Below, piece after piece: positions 53,766 to 62,046 of a stretch of DNA of 64,000 nucleotides. The notes beneath the pieces are model-generated. The model had not been told where the DNA came from. It did not search any database and was given only the letters and a program-made list of their open reading frames with translations. Each line of letters opens with the position of its first letter. Within the stretch, counting starts at the first letter, position 1. The stretch covers positions 1-64,000 of the forward strand of contig NZ_JBPSEH010000009.1 in the NCBI RefSeq assembly GCF_051488685.1, read 5' to 3'. The translations under genes and the position numbers were made by a program. The DNA comes from Melioribacter sp051488685 (GTDB taxonomy: Bacteria > Bacteroidota > Ignavibacteria > Ignavibacteriales > Melioribacteraceae).

Positions 53766-54349
53766 CTATTATTAATTCCATAAAGAATCATATTGAACTA
53801 AATAGCGTGGTATGATGCACTTGGAAAAGATGAAACAAGAAGATCTATAATAGTAACATTAATAATGATGCATGAAGCTTAGCAAAAGTGCCTCTGCCTC
53901 AGGCGAAAAGGGGGTCAATTAACCAAGAATAAATCAGAATTGCTCCATTATGAAAGATTTTCAGAAATTACAACAAGCAAAAAACTCGCAATCATTCACG
54001 AAGAACTAAATCCGAGCAGTGGTTTGTAGCTGTGAAGGTAGAAGTAGATATAGAACAAACCGATAGATGCCGTCAATAATATTTAATGTTATCAACAAAG
54101 GAAATCAATCAGTATTAAATCAATGCTCCACCTTTTGTAATTTAAGCCCTGATGATCTTAACAAAAACAGAACCATAAAAGCGACTTAAATTGTCCTTAC
54201 ATTTTTTATCCAAATCAGAGTTGAATTTTTGAATTCATTACTTTGCTTCGTATAGCTTAGTTTTGTCCTTTAACCATTTCACCATACAGCTGACGCCACA
54301 TTATGGAGTGGACACATTTAAAATATTTTTTTAATTTTCTTTTGTCCCC
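53766..54349. pseudogene. Gene-poor stretch, perhaps a decayed gene
   Basis: No intact gene of useful size is seen on either strand. One plus-strand frame (about 53803-54033) stays open apart from a single TAG near 53879 and reads like protein on both sides of it (IAWYDALGKDETRRS, then LTKNKSELLHYERFSE). A later frame reads on to NLSPDDLNKNRTIK. No family is recognised, so this may be relic coding sequence or chance. A minus-strand candidate C-terminus lies near 54250-54300. Confidence 0.25.
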
Positions 54350-54362
54350 AGAAGTGCTGTGC
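54350..54362 (+). repeat. Left arm of 13-bp inverted repeat
   Basis: AGAAGTGCTGTGC, the exact reverse complement of 54704-54716. The pair brackets the small membrane gene at 54393-54686. No target-site duplication is evident outside the arms. Confidence 0.6.
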
Positions 54363-54380
54363 TGAAGTGTTTATATAAGA

Positions 54381-54386
54381 GGAGGG
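54381..54386 (+). promoter_or_regulatory. Ribosome binding site choosing the start at 54393
   Basis: GGAGGG directly abuts an ATG at 54387 and lies six bases ahead of another at 54393. Correct spacing favours the latter as the start. Confidence 0.6.
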
Positions 54387-54392
54387 ATGATT

Positions 54393-54686
54393 ATGATTGG
54401 AATGGATTTTATAAGCTTTCTGATTTTACTTATTATAAGTGTTGTTGTCTCGGCTATCCTTCATTATGCGCTCAAATATTATATTCGGCCTGGCTTCAAT
54501 TCATTTCTTTCGAAAGTAATTTTTGGATGGATTGGTGCCTGGCTCGGTACACCAGTCTTCGGGAAGTGGTTTGAAGGCGTTAACTACAAGGAGGTTTATA
54601 TTATTCCAGCAATCCTCGGCTCGTTTGCCATTCTCATAATTTTAATTGATTGGGTAAAATCAACTACTAAATCAACGGGGACATAG
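54393..54686 (+). CDS. Small membrane protein, GlsB/YeaQ-like
   Basis: A 97-residue protein with three hydrophobic helices (about 5-22, 35-52 and 66-84). FGWIGAWLGTPVFG, a Gly-rich second helix, recalls the GlsB/YeaQ/YmgE family, often linked to stress, but the match is loose. The start at 54393 is fixed by GGAGGG. The gene stands alone, flanked by a perfect 13-bp inverted repeat. Confidence 0.65.
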   Translation: MIGMDFISFLILLIISVVVSAILHYALKYYIRPGFNSFLSKVIFGWIGAWLGTPVFGKWFEGVNYKEVYIIPAILGSFAILIILIDWVKSTTKSTGT

Positions 54687-54703
54687 GCTAAAAGCTTTTT
54701 TCG

Positions 54704-54716
54704 GCACAGCACTTCT
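54704..54716 (+). repeat. Right arm of 13-bp inverted repeat
   Basis: GCACAGCACTTCT, exact complement of 54350-54362, followed by TTTTT. The T-run could serve as a terminator only with another stem, which is not obvious here. Confidence 0.6.
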
Positions 54717-54765
54717 TTTTTCGTGATCGCAAGAAACTAATAGTGGATATCTTTAAATAATTTTT

Positions 54766-54942
54766 GTGATTATTACTGTTTTGCTGTTTCTAAATTATTT
54801 AATGTTATTGCCTTCTTTACAAAATATTTTCCTTAATAAAGTACTGGGTGTAGCTAAGAAAGCTCAGGAAATAGGTGAGCAAAATCTTTCCTTTCTTTCA
54901 CGATACTACAGTTTATGTATCGCAAGTCAACTACTTTTTTGA
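54766..54942 (+). CDS. Possible 58-residue membrane peptide
   Basis: From a GTG at 54766, one frame encodes a hydrophobic segment (VIITVLLFLNYLMLLPSL) followed by an amphipathic stretch (NKVLGVAKKAQEIGEQN) and a TGA. No ribosome binding site is clear and no family is known. It may equally be a relic. The rest of 54717-55088 holds nothing else supportable. Confidence 0.2.
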   Translation: MIITVLLFLNYLMLLPSLQNIFLNKVLGVAKKAQEIGEQNLSFLSRYYSLCIASQLLF

Positions 54943-55088
54943 TTTTTATACCAAGCAAACACTTCTAAGTCGAGAAGACCATATTTTTGAATTATTTATA
55001 GAAGCAAGAAATCGGCTGCATTATTTTTATCTTGTTACCATAAGAAAGCTTATTTCGTGTAAGCAAATGTTATAACATAATTATAAAT

Positions 55089-55124
55089 AGTCTGCCTGGT
55101 AATTTGTTTATTAACAGGCAGACT
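55089..55124. terminator. Rho-independent terminator behind the T9SS surface gene
   Basis: A perfect 10-bp stem (AGTCTGCCTG / CAGGCAGACT) with a 16-base loop, followed on the plus strand by TTTAGTTTTTT. On the minus strand it lies 18 bases after the stop of the 55142-58270 gene. It is probably bidirectional, with the better T-tract on the plus side. Confidence 0.7.
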
Positions 55125-55141
55125 TTTAGTTTTTTAGAGAC

Positions 55142-58100
55142 TTATTTAACAATAATTAGTTTCTTGGTTGCAAAATAATTTCCTGCTTCTAATCTGTAGA
55201 AATAAATTCCACTGGCTAAATTTGAGCCATCGAATTCAACTTCATAGTAACCTGCATTTTGAGATTCACTTACTAATTTTTTGACTTCGTTACCGAGCAC
55301 ATCATAAATGCGTAGGGTTACATAAGCATTATGCGGAATAGCATATTTTATTTTTGTTATTGGATTGAAAGGATTTGGATAATTTTGAGAGAGGATATAA
55401 CCCTGTGGTAATTCATTGGTAATTACTTTTATCTCGGTAGTTGTACTTAAAACTGCAGCTATCCAGAGATCTATGTCAAGGTTTTGCCATGCAGAATTTA
55501 TATCATGATATGTGCCATCAGACCATTTTTCCCATGCACGTTTTGCATTCGCACCTTCATTAGCTGAATCAGTAACCAATCCAAACTGATCGTCCACGCC
55601 CGAGAGCCATTCAATACCTATAAAGAAAGGTCCAGTGAGAGAAACATCTGTATCAATCGGAAAAGCGTTGTAGACAACGCCGGGATTTGAGATGTCTATT
55701 GAATCAACAGAATATGATTTCGAATAAAGAGTGGAACCAGGTGCTCCGTCTATCTGAGCTGATTTAACAACTAAATTAAAATTGTCGGCAGTTCCAGCAA
55801 TTTGTTTGACTGCAAAATACAAATTGGCTTGAATTAAATGACTGTTTACCGTTATATCAAATCTTTGATATTTTCCTAAATCATTATAAATATTTGTACC
55901 GGACACATAGCCGCTGTCGGCTGGTGGAGTTGTTCCAACAGTCCAGATCTGTGGTGTATCGCCATAAAACAATGTTTGGGTAGTTGTTTCTCCAGATATA
56001 GAAATCTGAACAGTGTTAGTTAATGAACTTAAATTATTTGACGAGTCAAAAGCTTTTAATGCAAAATAATAGATGCCTGCTTTTAAACCGCACACTTCGA
56101 AATTATTTTGACCGATTATAAGTATTGGTGAATCGCCTTGATTTGCACCTGTTCCGTTCCAATTTATACCGTCGGTCCCATAATATAAATAGTAACCAGC
56201 TAAGTCCGATTCGCTATTTCTGTTCCAGGTGAACAAGGCACATCCTTCACCAGAAACTTGTCCGTCAAAATTTATAGGCACAGATGGAGGAGTAGCGTCG
56301 GGCACATTGATAGCTCGGTTTATAGTTTTTGTTTCCGAATTGGAAGACGTAATAGTGATTCTGTACCTATTGAAACCTGAAATATTTTTATTGGCATTAA
56401 TAGAGTAAGTTATCGAAGTAGACGAGTTTGCTGTTATATTGCCGACATTTTGTACTAAATTACCAGTTGCCAAGTTCAATCCATCTAATAACTCAAGAGT
56501 GGCAGTAACATCTCCGGCAGAAACAGTTCCTGTATTAAAAATATCAAGTTGAACAGTAAATGGATTGGGCGATAAAACATCGTTTTGCAAAATTAGACTT
56601 GACGGTGCAGTGACAGTTACAGCAAGCGGTGGTAAAAGTTCCTCGTTCGGTTTTATACTTCTAAATGCTTTATTGTTAGATTCGTTTGATTCGGTAATAT
56701 TGTTTAATGGATCAACTTTTACAACAATCGTTCGGTATTCTGGAGCTAAGGGTACTGTATAATTATATGTGAAAATTTCTGTGGTGCCTGCTGGAATGCT
56801 TACTATTGAACCGCTACCGATTGGAGGTGCACTGCCTCCAGCATCTGGATCGCCATCAAACGCTGTAATAACTACATTGTTAGCAGGTACGCTTCCATAG
56901 TTATGTACAGTTACAGTAATTGTAATCTTGTCTCCTGCATTGATCTCTTCATCGGACTTACTTAATTCAATATCCGATGTGGAAATTGCAAGGTCAGGAT
57001 AATCAAGCGAATAGGCAAGTGGCATAAAATCCGCGCCTGCTCCACCATTACTTTGAAGAACCGAAACATACCCGGAACTTTCTATTTTATAGACATAATT
57101 ACCATAAGCAGAATTAAAATAGTAAAATTCACCTTCATTAAGGGTTCCACTCCAGATAGTCGATGGATTTGTATAAGGGAATAGATCATATTCCCCGAGC
57201 TGAGTGATAGTTATATTATTATTATTTTCGAATGAAAAAACGTGTATATTGCTGGCAATAGTTGGGACGTAAAAAAGTTTGCCAAATCCTTTTCCTGTTT
57301 CATCTATTGCACGGGTCATATAATAATATGAGTCTTTCCATCCGGCATAAGGAATATTAGCTGCGGAAACCGGTTGTGAAGACGTGACTGTCCAAAAAAC
57401 AGCAGAAGTTATTCCGTCGGAATGTACCTGACCCTTTTGTAATGTATATTCACTTATCGTTTCTCCAGTTATGGTATTTTTAACTATTATGTTATTGTTA
57501 TCGGAATAGGAGGTAACTGTAATACTATTTTGCCAGTAACCATTATAGCCAGAAAAACCGTAGAACAAAGTTCCAACAAAGCTTCCATTGCTTGATGGTA
57601 CATAATAATCCTGATCCTCGTAAGATAAAACTGAAACAGGTTTTGTTGCAGAGACCTGTAATGGAAGACCGTATGGGATATTGCCTGCATTTTTAAAGGA
57701 ATAATTCTCTCCTTCATTAAGTGTTCCAGCAGCAATTAATGTACCTGTTTGAAGATTTTTAACTGTGAATCCCGTATTATCTTGATAGCCGAATATTATA
57801 AAATCATCTTGGTTGAAACTACTATTTGACATCCAGGTATTAAATTTAGTAGAGACCGCTCGCCCGGATTCGTCAACAGCATAAAAGCCATTAACTGTAG
57901 ATGTAATTGCATCGCCAACTAAAACCGTGTATGTCTTATTCCCGACAATTCTAAAAATTCCGCTACCGTAATTAAATGTATGATATGAATCCATATTAAG
58001 TGTTTCACTGCTAATAAAATTATTTGAAGCATCGTAAATAGAAACGACGGTATTATCGAAGTACGAGAATACGGTTATATCTCCAAAAGTATAAACGGTT

Positions 58101-58270
58101 GTATTAAATGTTCCGTTTGTTTCCAGTGCGACAAAAAAATTGCGCTGGGTATTAATCTCATTTTGAATTTTCTCTGGTTTAAAATTTGCTTTTTTTTGAG
58201 CAAAGAAATTGCTCGTAAAAAAGAAGGATAAAACTAAAAAATGGATAATCACCTTTTTGCTTTTACTCAT
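55142..58270 (-). CDS. Large T9SS-secreted repeat surface protein
   Basis: 1042 residues with a signal peptide ending NFFAQ and an AAAGGAGG ribosome binding site. Residues about 40-430 contain roughly four related beta-rich units (VSATKPVSVLSYEDQ, VTSSQPVSAANIPY, IESSGYVSVLQSNGG), like the N-terminal region of IgGFc-binding-type proteins. Two CARDB-like Ig domains follow (about 440-535 and 540-650), then a fibronectin III domain (about 655-745), a further beta domain, and a T9SS type A sorting domain at the end (LSQNYPNPFNPITKI, YDVLGNEV, LASGIYFYRLEAG, terminal KKLIIVK). An adhesin or scaffolding function is inferred. Confidence 0.85.
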   Translation of the reverse strand: MSKSKKVIIHFLVLSFFFTSNFFAQKKANFKPEKIQNEINTQRNFFVALETNGTFNTTVYTFGDITVFSYFDNTVVSIYDASNNFISSETLNMDSYHTFNYGSGIFRIVGNKTYTVLVGDAITSTVNGFYAVDESGRAVSTKFNTWMSNSSFNQDDFIIFGYQDNTGFTVKNLQTGTLIAAGTLNEGENYSFKNAGNIPYGLPLQVSATKPVSVLSYEDQDYYVPSSNGSFVGTLFYGFSGYNGYWQNSITVTSYSDNNNIIVKNTITGETISEYTLQKGQVHSDGITSAVFWTVTSSQPVSAANIPYAGWKDSYYYMTRAIDETGKGFGKLFYVPTIASNIHVFSFENNNNITITQLGEYDLFPYTNPSTIWSGTLNEGEFYYFNSAYGNYVYKIESSGYVSVLQSNGGAGADFMPLAYSLDYPDLAISTSDIELSKSDEEINAGDKITITVTVHNYGSVPANNVVITAFDGDPDAGGSAPPIGSGSIVSIPAGTTEIFTYNYTVPLAPEYRTIVVKVDPLNNITESNESNNKAFRSIKPNEELLPPLAVTVTAPSSLILQNDVLSPNPFTVQLDIFNTGTVSAGDVTATLELLDGLNLATGNLVQNVGNITANSSTSITYSINANKNISGFNRYRITITSSNSETKTINRAINVPDATPPSVPINFDGQVSGEGCALFTWNRNSESDLAGYYLYYGTDGINWNGTGANQGDSPILIIGQNNFEVCGLKAGIYYFALKAFDSSNNLSSLTNTVQISISGETTTQTLFYGDTPQIWTVGTTPPADSGYVSGTNIYNDLGKYQRFDITVNSHLIQANLYFAVKQIAGTADNFNLVVKSAQIDGAPGSTLYSKSYSVDSIDISNPGVVYNAFPIDTDVSLTGPFFIGIEWLSGVDDQFGLVTDSANEGANAKRAWEKWSDGTYHDINSAWQNLDIDLWIAAVLSTTTEIKVITNELPQGYILSQNYPNPFNPITKIKYAIPHNAYVTLRIYDVLGNEVKKLVSESQNAGYYEVEFDGSNLASGIYFYRLEAGNYFATKKLIIVK

Positions 58271-58500
58271 AAAACCTCCTTTTAGTAAATCTTTTTTATT
58301 GTTGATAATTATATTAGTACGTAAAGAACATATAGCGTGTTAATTAACGAAGCTTTTTACTAAAAGAAGATCTGAGTTATATTAGCAAAAAGGGTATGAA
58401 TAAAATCAATATCAAACTATTAAATAAATACAGGTAAGTCAAATTGAAAAGAGTGATCTGCAACAAGTTTATGATGTCAGGGAAAAGATATGAGAAGAAA

Positions 58501-60069
58501 TTAAAAGGGAAAATCTGTACTGGTATCGATTTCTTGATGATTCTCTTTGTATTCAGGATTTATCTTGGCTGTTTTGTGAATTGGATTACCTTCCACATAA
58601 ATTGCTTTATAAGGTTTAACAGGACAGGCGTGTTCGCACGCTCCGCAACCGATACAGTATTCTTCTCGTACTTCCGGTATAAATAGATTATTTTTATAAG
58701 GAATCATGTGGACTGCTTTTGTTGGGCAATGTTCCGCGCAGGCTCCGCAATCAGTATTTTGTGTCTTGACTACACAATTATCTTCTACAAATTTTGCAAT
58801 TCCCAACTGAGTGAGTTTTTTTTCTTCGACAGCTAAAGGCAGTATCGCGCCTGTTGGACATACTTCACTGCAGATAATACAATCAAAATTGCAGTATCCT
58901 GATGCATTGTCAAGATGCGGTTGTAACATCCCTTTTAGTCCGTATTCCAAAAAAGAAGGTTGTAATACCTGCGTTGGGCAGGCACTTATGCAGAGATGAC
59001 ACGCCGTGCATGAATTGTTGAAGTGCTCCAGACTTATTGAACCTGGAGGAGACACTGTGTATTTTCTGAAAATGGGAATAGTACTTGGTTTTGTAACCAC
59101 TATTTTATTCTGAAGTTTTTGTCCAACGAATGTGAGAGAGGATAAATATACCACACTCTTAATGATAAAATTTCTTTTGTTACTATCCGTTTCGATTGTA
59201 TTTTTCTTAAAATAATTTCCAGCCGAATAAACTATACCTTTTGTTGGACATGCTGTAATGCAGTTGAAGCACATCACACAGTTTTCAGATTCTACTTTCT
59301 TATTTTTGCTGTCGATGCAATTGCCTTTACAATCCCTTTCGCATAAACCACATGAAAGACAATCCTCGTTATTAATTTTTATCTTAAAAAGAGAATATCG
59401 CGAAATTAATCCCAGTAACGTCCCTACTGGACAAATTAAATTACAGTAATGTCTCCCTTTTGTTATGGTTAAATAGGTAATCAATATTAAGTAGAAGAAA
59501 GCAACAATGAAAGGCACGGTGTTGAAAGCATTTATTTCTGCAGGATAGACAGAATAAATGTCGAAATAAGACAGAACAGAAGAGACAATATTGTTGGTGA
59601 AAATTATCGCAGGTCGCAAGAAGTTACCAGCCAATCTGCCGTAAATGCTGTATGGGTCGAAAATAAGAAATCCTGTGGCAAGACCAACTATGAGGAGCAG
59701 AAAGGGAATTGCCATCAAAGTGAGTTTAACGGTTTTATTTGGAGTGATAAAACTTAGTCTTCTTTTCCGTTTTTTTATTTTTTTTACAATATAATTAATA
59801 ACATCCTGAAAAATGCCAAGTGGGCAAATGGTTGAGCAATATATCCTTCCAAACAAGGTCGTTAATAATAGTACTAATATAAATCCCGCTGTTGTAAACG
59901 AAAACAAAATTAAACTTTTTAATAAAGAAGGCACAAATTGAAAAAAGAGAATTTTGTCAATAAGGCTTGTCGAAACGCTATTTGTAAAGTCGATTAAAAT
60001 ATATGTGACAGGAATAAAAAATACGAGAGCAAGAACTACACGAATTTTTTTCAACAGGCCAGTATTCAT
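58501..60069 (-). CDS. NapH-like membrane polyferredoxin
   Basis: A 522-residue membrane iron-sulfur protein. The N-terminal third has about five helices and two NapH-type CxxxCP motifs (CSTICP, CNLICP). The rest carries six 4Fe-4S-type clusters of cysteines: CLSCGLCERDC, CVMCFNCITACP, CTACHLCISACP, CNFDCIICSEVCP, DCGACAEHCP with an upstream Cys, and CIGCGACEHACP. It should transfer electrons at the membrane; donor and acceptor are unknown. It starts one base after the DUF362 stop, so the two are co-translated. The extra clusters after the fourth may extend the electron path. Confidence 0.9.
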   Translation of the reverse strand: MNTGLLKKIRVVLALVFFIPVTYILIDFTNSVSTSLIDKILFFQFVPSLLKSLILFSFTTAGFILVLLLTTLFGRIYCSTICPLGIFQDVINYIVKKIKKRKRRLSFITPNKTVKLTLMAIPFLLLIVGLATGFLIFDPYSIYGRLAGNFLRPAIIFTNNIVSSVLSYFDIYSVYPAEINAFNTVPFIVAFFYLILITYLTITKGRHYCNLICPVGTLLGLISRYSLFKIKINNEDCLSCGLCERDCKGNCIDSKNKKVESENCVMCFNCITACPTKGIVYSAGNYFKKNTIETDSNKRNFIIKSVVYLSSLTFVGQKLQNKIVVTKPSTIPIFRKYTVSPPGSISLEHFNNSCTACHLCISACPTQVLQPSFLEYGLKGMLQPHLDNASGYCNFDCIICSEVCPTGAILPLAVEEKKLTQLGIAKFVEDNCVVKTQNTDCGACAEHCPTKAVHMIPYKNNLFIPEVREEYCIGCGACEHACPVKPYKAIYVEGNPIHKTAKINPEYKENHQEIDTSTDFPF

Positions 60070-60070
60070 G

Positions 60071-60985
60071 TCACATTACGATTCTTTCGATGTTGAGTGA
60101 TTTTAGATCTTTTACGCCCAGACCCATTGAATCGGCGATAGTTATGTAAGGAACATCATCAGGTTTAATACCAAACAGCATGGCTGCTGCCGAATCCGCT
60201 GCAACAGGATCGGTCGAAATTATTTGAGATTTCATAACAACAACATCTGACATTGATACACCTCGCGGACCGTTTTTCGTCATTACATAATAAGCATCGA
60301 CAATATTTAAATCGGGTTTACGAAATGTTCCGAAATCTGCAATACATTGATGCAAACCCGTTCTATGCCAGTATCCTCTGTCCCAGACAATCCCCATTAA
60401 ATTTTTGAGAGAAACTGTAATGCGTGCCGAACCATGGTGTTTTAATATTGGAAGGTTGATAAATACATCCGATTCGAGTATTAGTTCGTGAACTTTGGCT
60501 TGCTTTAGTAATTTTCCCTTTTTAATGTCTACTTCATGATAATAACTCTCGCTGTTGCCCGGAACAATGGTACCACCAGCATCTTTTACGGCTTTTTCAA
60601 TTCCACTGTTGGAATAAGCTCGGCGCCAGTCGTCGCACGTATGATCGAAAACATAGACTTCCTTTGCTCCAGCTTCAAAACAGCTTTTTACGACACGGGA
60701 GACGAGTTCTGGATTAGTATCGGCGGCTCTTTCAGGAGAAGTATCCCACCCGATATTTGGTTTAATTACAACTTTTGAATTTGGTTTAACAAATTTCTTC
60801 ATACCTCCCATTGCTCCAATACCTCTGTCGAACATATCGCCTGGTGTACCACCTTTTATAGCTACTAAGTCGTAATTACCACGCTTTTCTGCAAATATGT
60901 TGTTCGTAAAAGCCGGGAGCGATACACTTGCGGTAATTAGTATGCTACTCTGTAATCCTTTTTTTATAAAGTCTCGCCGCTTCAT
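60071..60985 (-). CDS. Tat-exported DUF362 protein
   Basis: A 304-residue protein with a twin-arginine signal (RRDFIKKG, then a hydrophobic SILITASVSLPAF). The mature domain is DUF362 (VVIKPNIGWDTSPERAADTNPELVSRVVKSCFEAGAKEVYVFD and the later VFINLPILKHHGSARITVSLKNLMGI). Tat export fits assembly with a cofactor before transport. Function of DUF362 is unproven, but it is often next to 4Fe-4S proteins, as here (one-base gap to the polyferredoxin gene). The pair may form a periplasmic redox module. Confidence 0.9.
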   Translation of the reverse strand: MKRRDFIKKGLQSSILITASVSLPAFTNNIFAEKRGNYDLVAIKGGTPGDMFDRGIGAMGGMKKFVKPNSKVVIKPNIGWDTSPERAADTNPELVSRVVKSCFEAGAKEVYVFDHTCDDWRRAYSNSGIEKAVKDAGGTIVPGNSESYYHEVDIKKGKLLKQAKVHELILESDVFINLPILKHHGSARITVSLKNLMGIVWDRGYWHRTGLHQCIADFGTFRKPDLNIVDAYYVMTKNGPRGVSMSDVVVMKSQIISTDPVAADSAAAMLFGIKPDDVPYITIADSMGLGVKDLKSLNIERIVM

Positions 60986-61052
60986 TTTACACCTCGTAAT
61001 GGTTGGTACAAAATATTAAAAAGTGTAAACATATTAAAGTATATTAAGTATT

Positions 61053-61691
61053 CTATTCTATAGTTGAACAAATACTATCCGGCGTATCTCTGTAATATAT
61101 GTAAGTGGGGTAATCTACTTTGAGGATATTAAATCGTTTAAAGGCTCTTTCATAAAAGTCGGAATCGTCGCTATATCTTAGGTTTCTAAAGCCTTGAAGT
61201 TCTAGAAAAACTTCTTTTTTACCGATAAATGTACAGCCGACTATACAATCTGAAATATGAATTAATTTAGTTAGATCATTTTTGTCTTTTACGAATGGGG
61301 TTCCAATTATTTCCAAACCTCCGTGGATTAAATCTATTTCAGCGTTCTCTGAAAGTAACTTCATCCTCAATTTCAAATGTTCGGGTTTATATTCGTCGTC
61401 GCTGCCGAGGAATGTTATATATTTTCCAACTGCTGCAAGTATACCGGCATTCATCGATAATGGCGGTTTTCTGTTCGAATGCCTCATATAACGGATGTTT
61501 TCATAATTGACCAAATACGGCTCGATAATTTCAAGCGAATTGTCCGTACTTCCATCGTCTACAATAATCAATTCCCATTTATCATAAGTCTGGTTTATAA
61601 CGGAATTTATTGCTCTCGGCAACAAATTTTTTCTGTTGTATGTAGGTAGAATTATTGAAACATCGGGTGTATAGTTCTTGTAAACTTGCAT
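61053..61691 (-). CDS. Family 2 glycosyltransferase
   Basis: A 212-residue GT-A-fold enzyme with SIILPTYNRKNLLPRAINSVINQTYDKWELIIVDDGSTDNS at the N-terminus and the DxD-like LGSDDEY. No membrane helix is present, so it is cytoplasmic. It adds a sugar from a nucleotide donor; the acceptor is unknown. At 212 residues it is short, close to the minimal catalytic domain. It has its own promoter-like element. Confidence 0.9.
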   Translation of the reverse strand: MQVYKNYTPDVSIILPTYNRKNLLPRAINSVINQTYDKWELIIVDDGSTDNSLEIIEPYLVNYENIRYMRHSNRKPPLSMNAGILAAVGKYITFLGSDDEYKPEHLKLRMKLLSENAEIDLIHGGLEIIGTPFVKDKNDLTKLIHISDCIVGCTFIGKKEVFLELQGFRNLRYSDDSDFYERAFKRFNILKVDYPTYIYYRDTPDSICSTIE

Positions 61692-61711
61692 AAGAACCTA
61701 CGCTTTTTGTC

Positions 61712-61719
61712 CAAATATA
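61712..61719 (-). promoter_or_regulatory. TAnnTTTG -7 element upstream of glycosyltransferase
   Basis: Reads TATATTTG on the minus strand, 20 bases before the ATG at 61691. No clear -33 element is seen. Confidence 0.4.
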
Positions 61720-61782
61720 GTTTTTTATTGTATGAATTTTTAATTAATTTGGAATACTATTTTCAGATAATCACACTAAAAA

Positions 61783-62019
61783 ATGAGCTATCAGGAACAG
61801 AAAAAATACTTTGAAATATTGAAAAAATATGAACGTAAGTTCGACCCTAAAGAAAAAGAAGTATATAAGATACTCCTTCAAAGACACAAAGACGACGAAG
61901 ACCTCGACAAACTTTCCTTTGAGAAGCTCAAAAATCTTTATATAAAGTATCACGTTAACAGGGAAAGGAAAAATCTGGATAATCTTTTTAAAAAACCGGA
62001 AGATAGAACGGACGAATAA
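61783..62019 (+). CDS. Small charged helical protein
   Basis: A 78-residue, Lys/Glu/Asp-rich protein, probably helical, with no signal peptide, cysteine or known motif. No clear ribosome binding site precedes the ATG. It lies 27 bases before a DUF2723 gene, which supports a real, co-transcribed gene. Function unknown. Confidence 0.6.
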   Translation: MSYQEQKKYFEILKKYERKFDPKEKEVYKILLQRHKDDEDLDKLSFEKLKNLYIKYHVNRERKNLDNLFKKPEDRTDE

Positions 62020-62046
62020 TTCAGGAAAAATTAATAGCGGTGGGAT

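Noticed and set aside
54343..54683. TGTCCCC and GGGGACA near the inverted-repeat arms
   Set aside because: The seven-base match is in the wrong order to extend the inverted repeat and is likely coincidental.
54875..55075. 66-codon plus-strand frame
   Set aside because: It begins with GTG, has an unusual aromatic composition and overlaps a better but still weak frame; no coding evidence.
58444..58686. 80-codon plus-strand frame
   Set aside because: It runs antisense into the polyferredoxin gene and matches no family.
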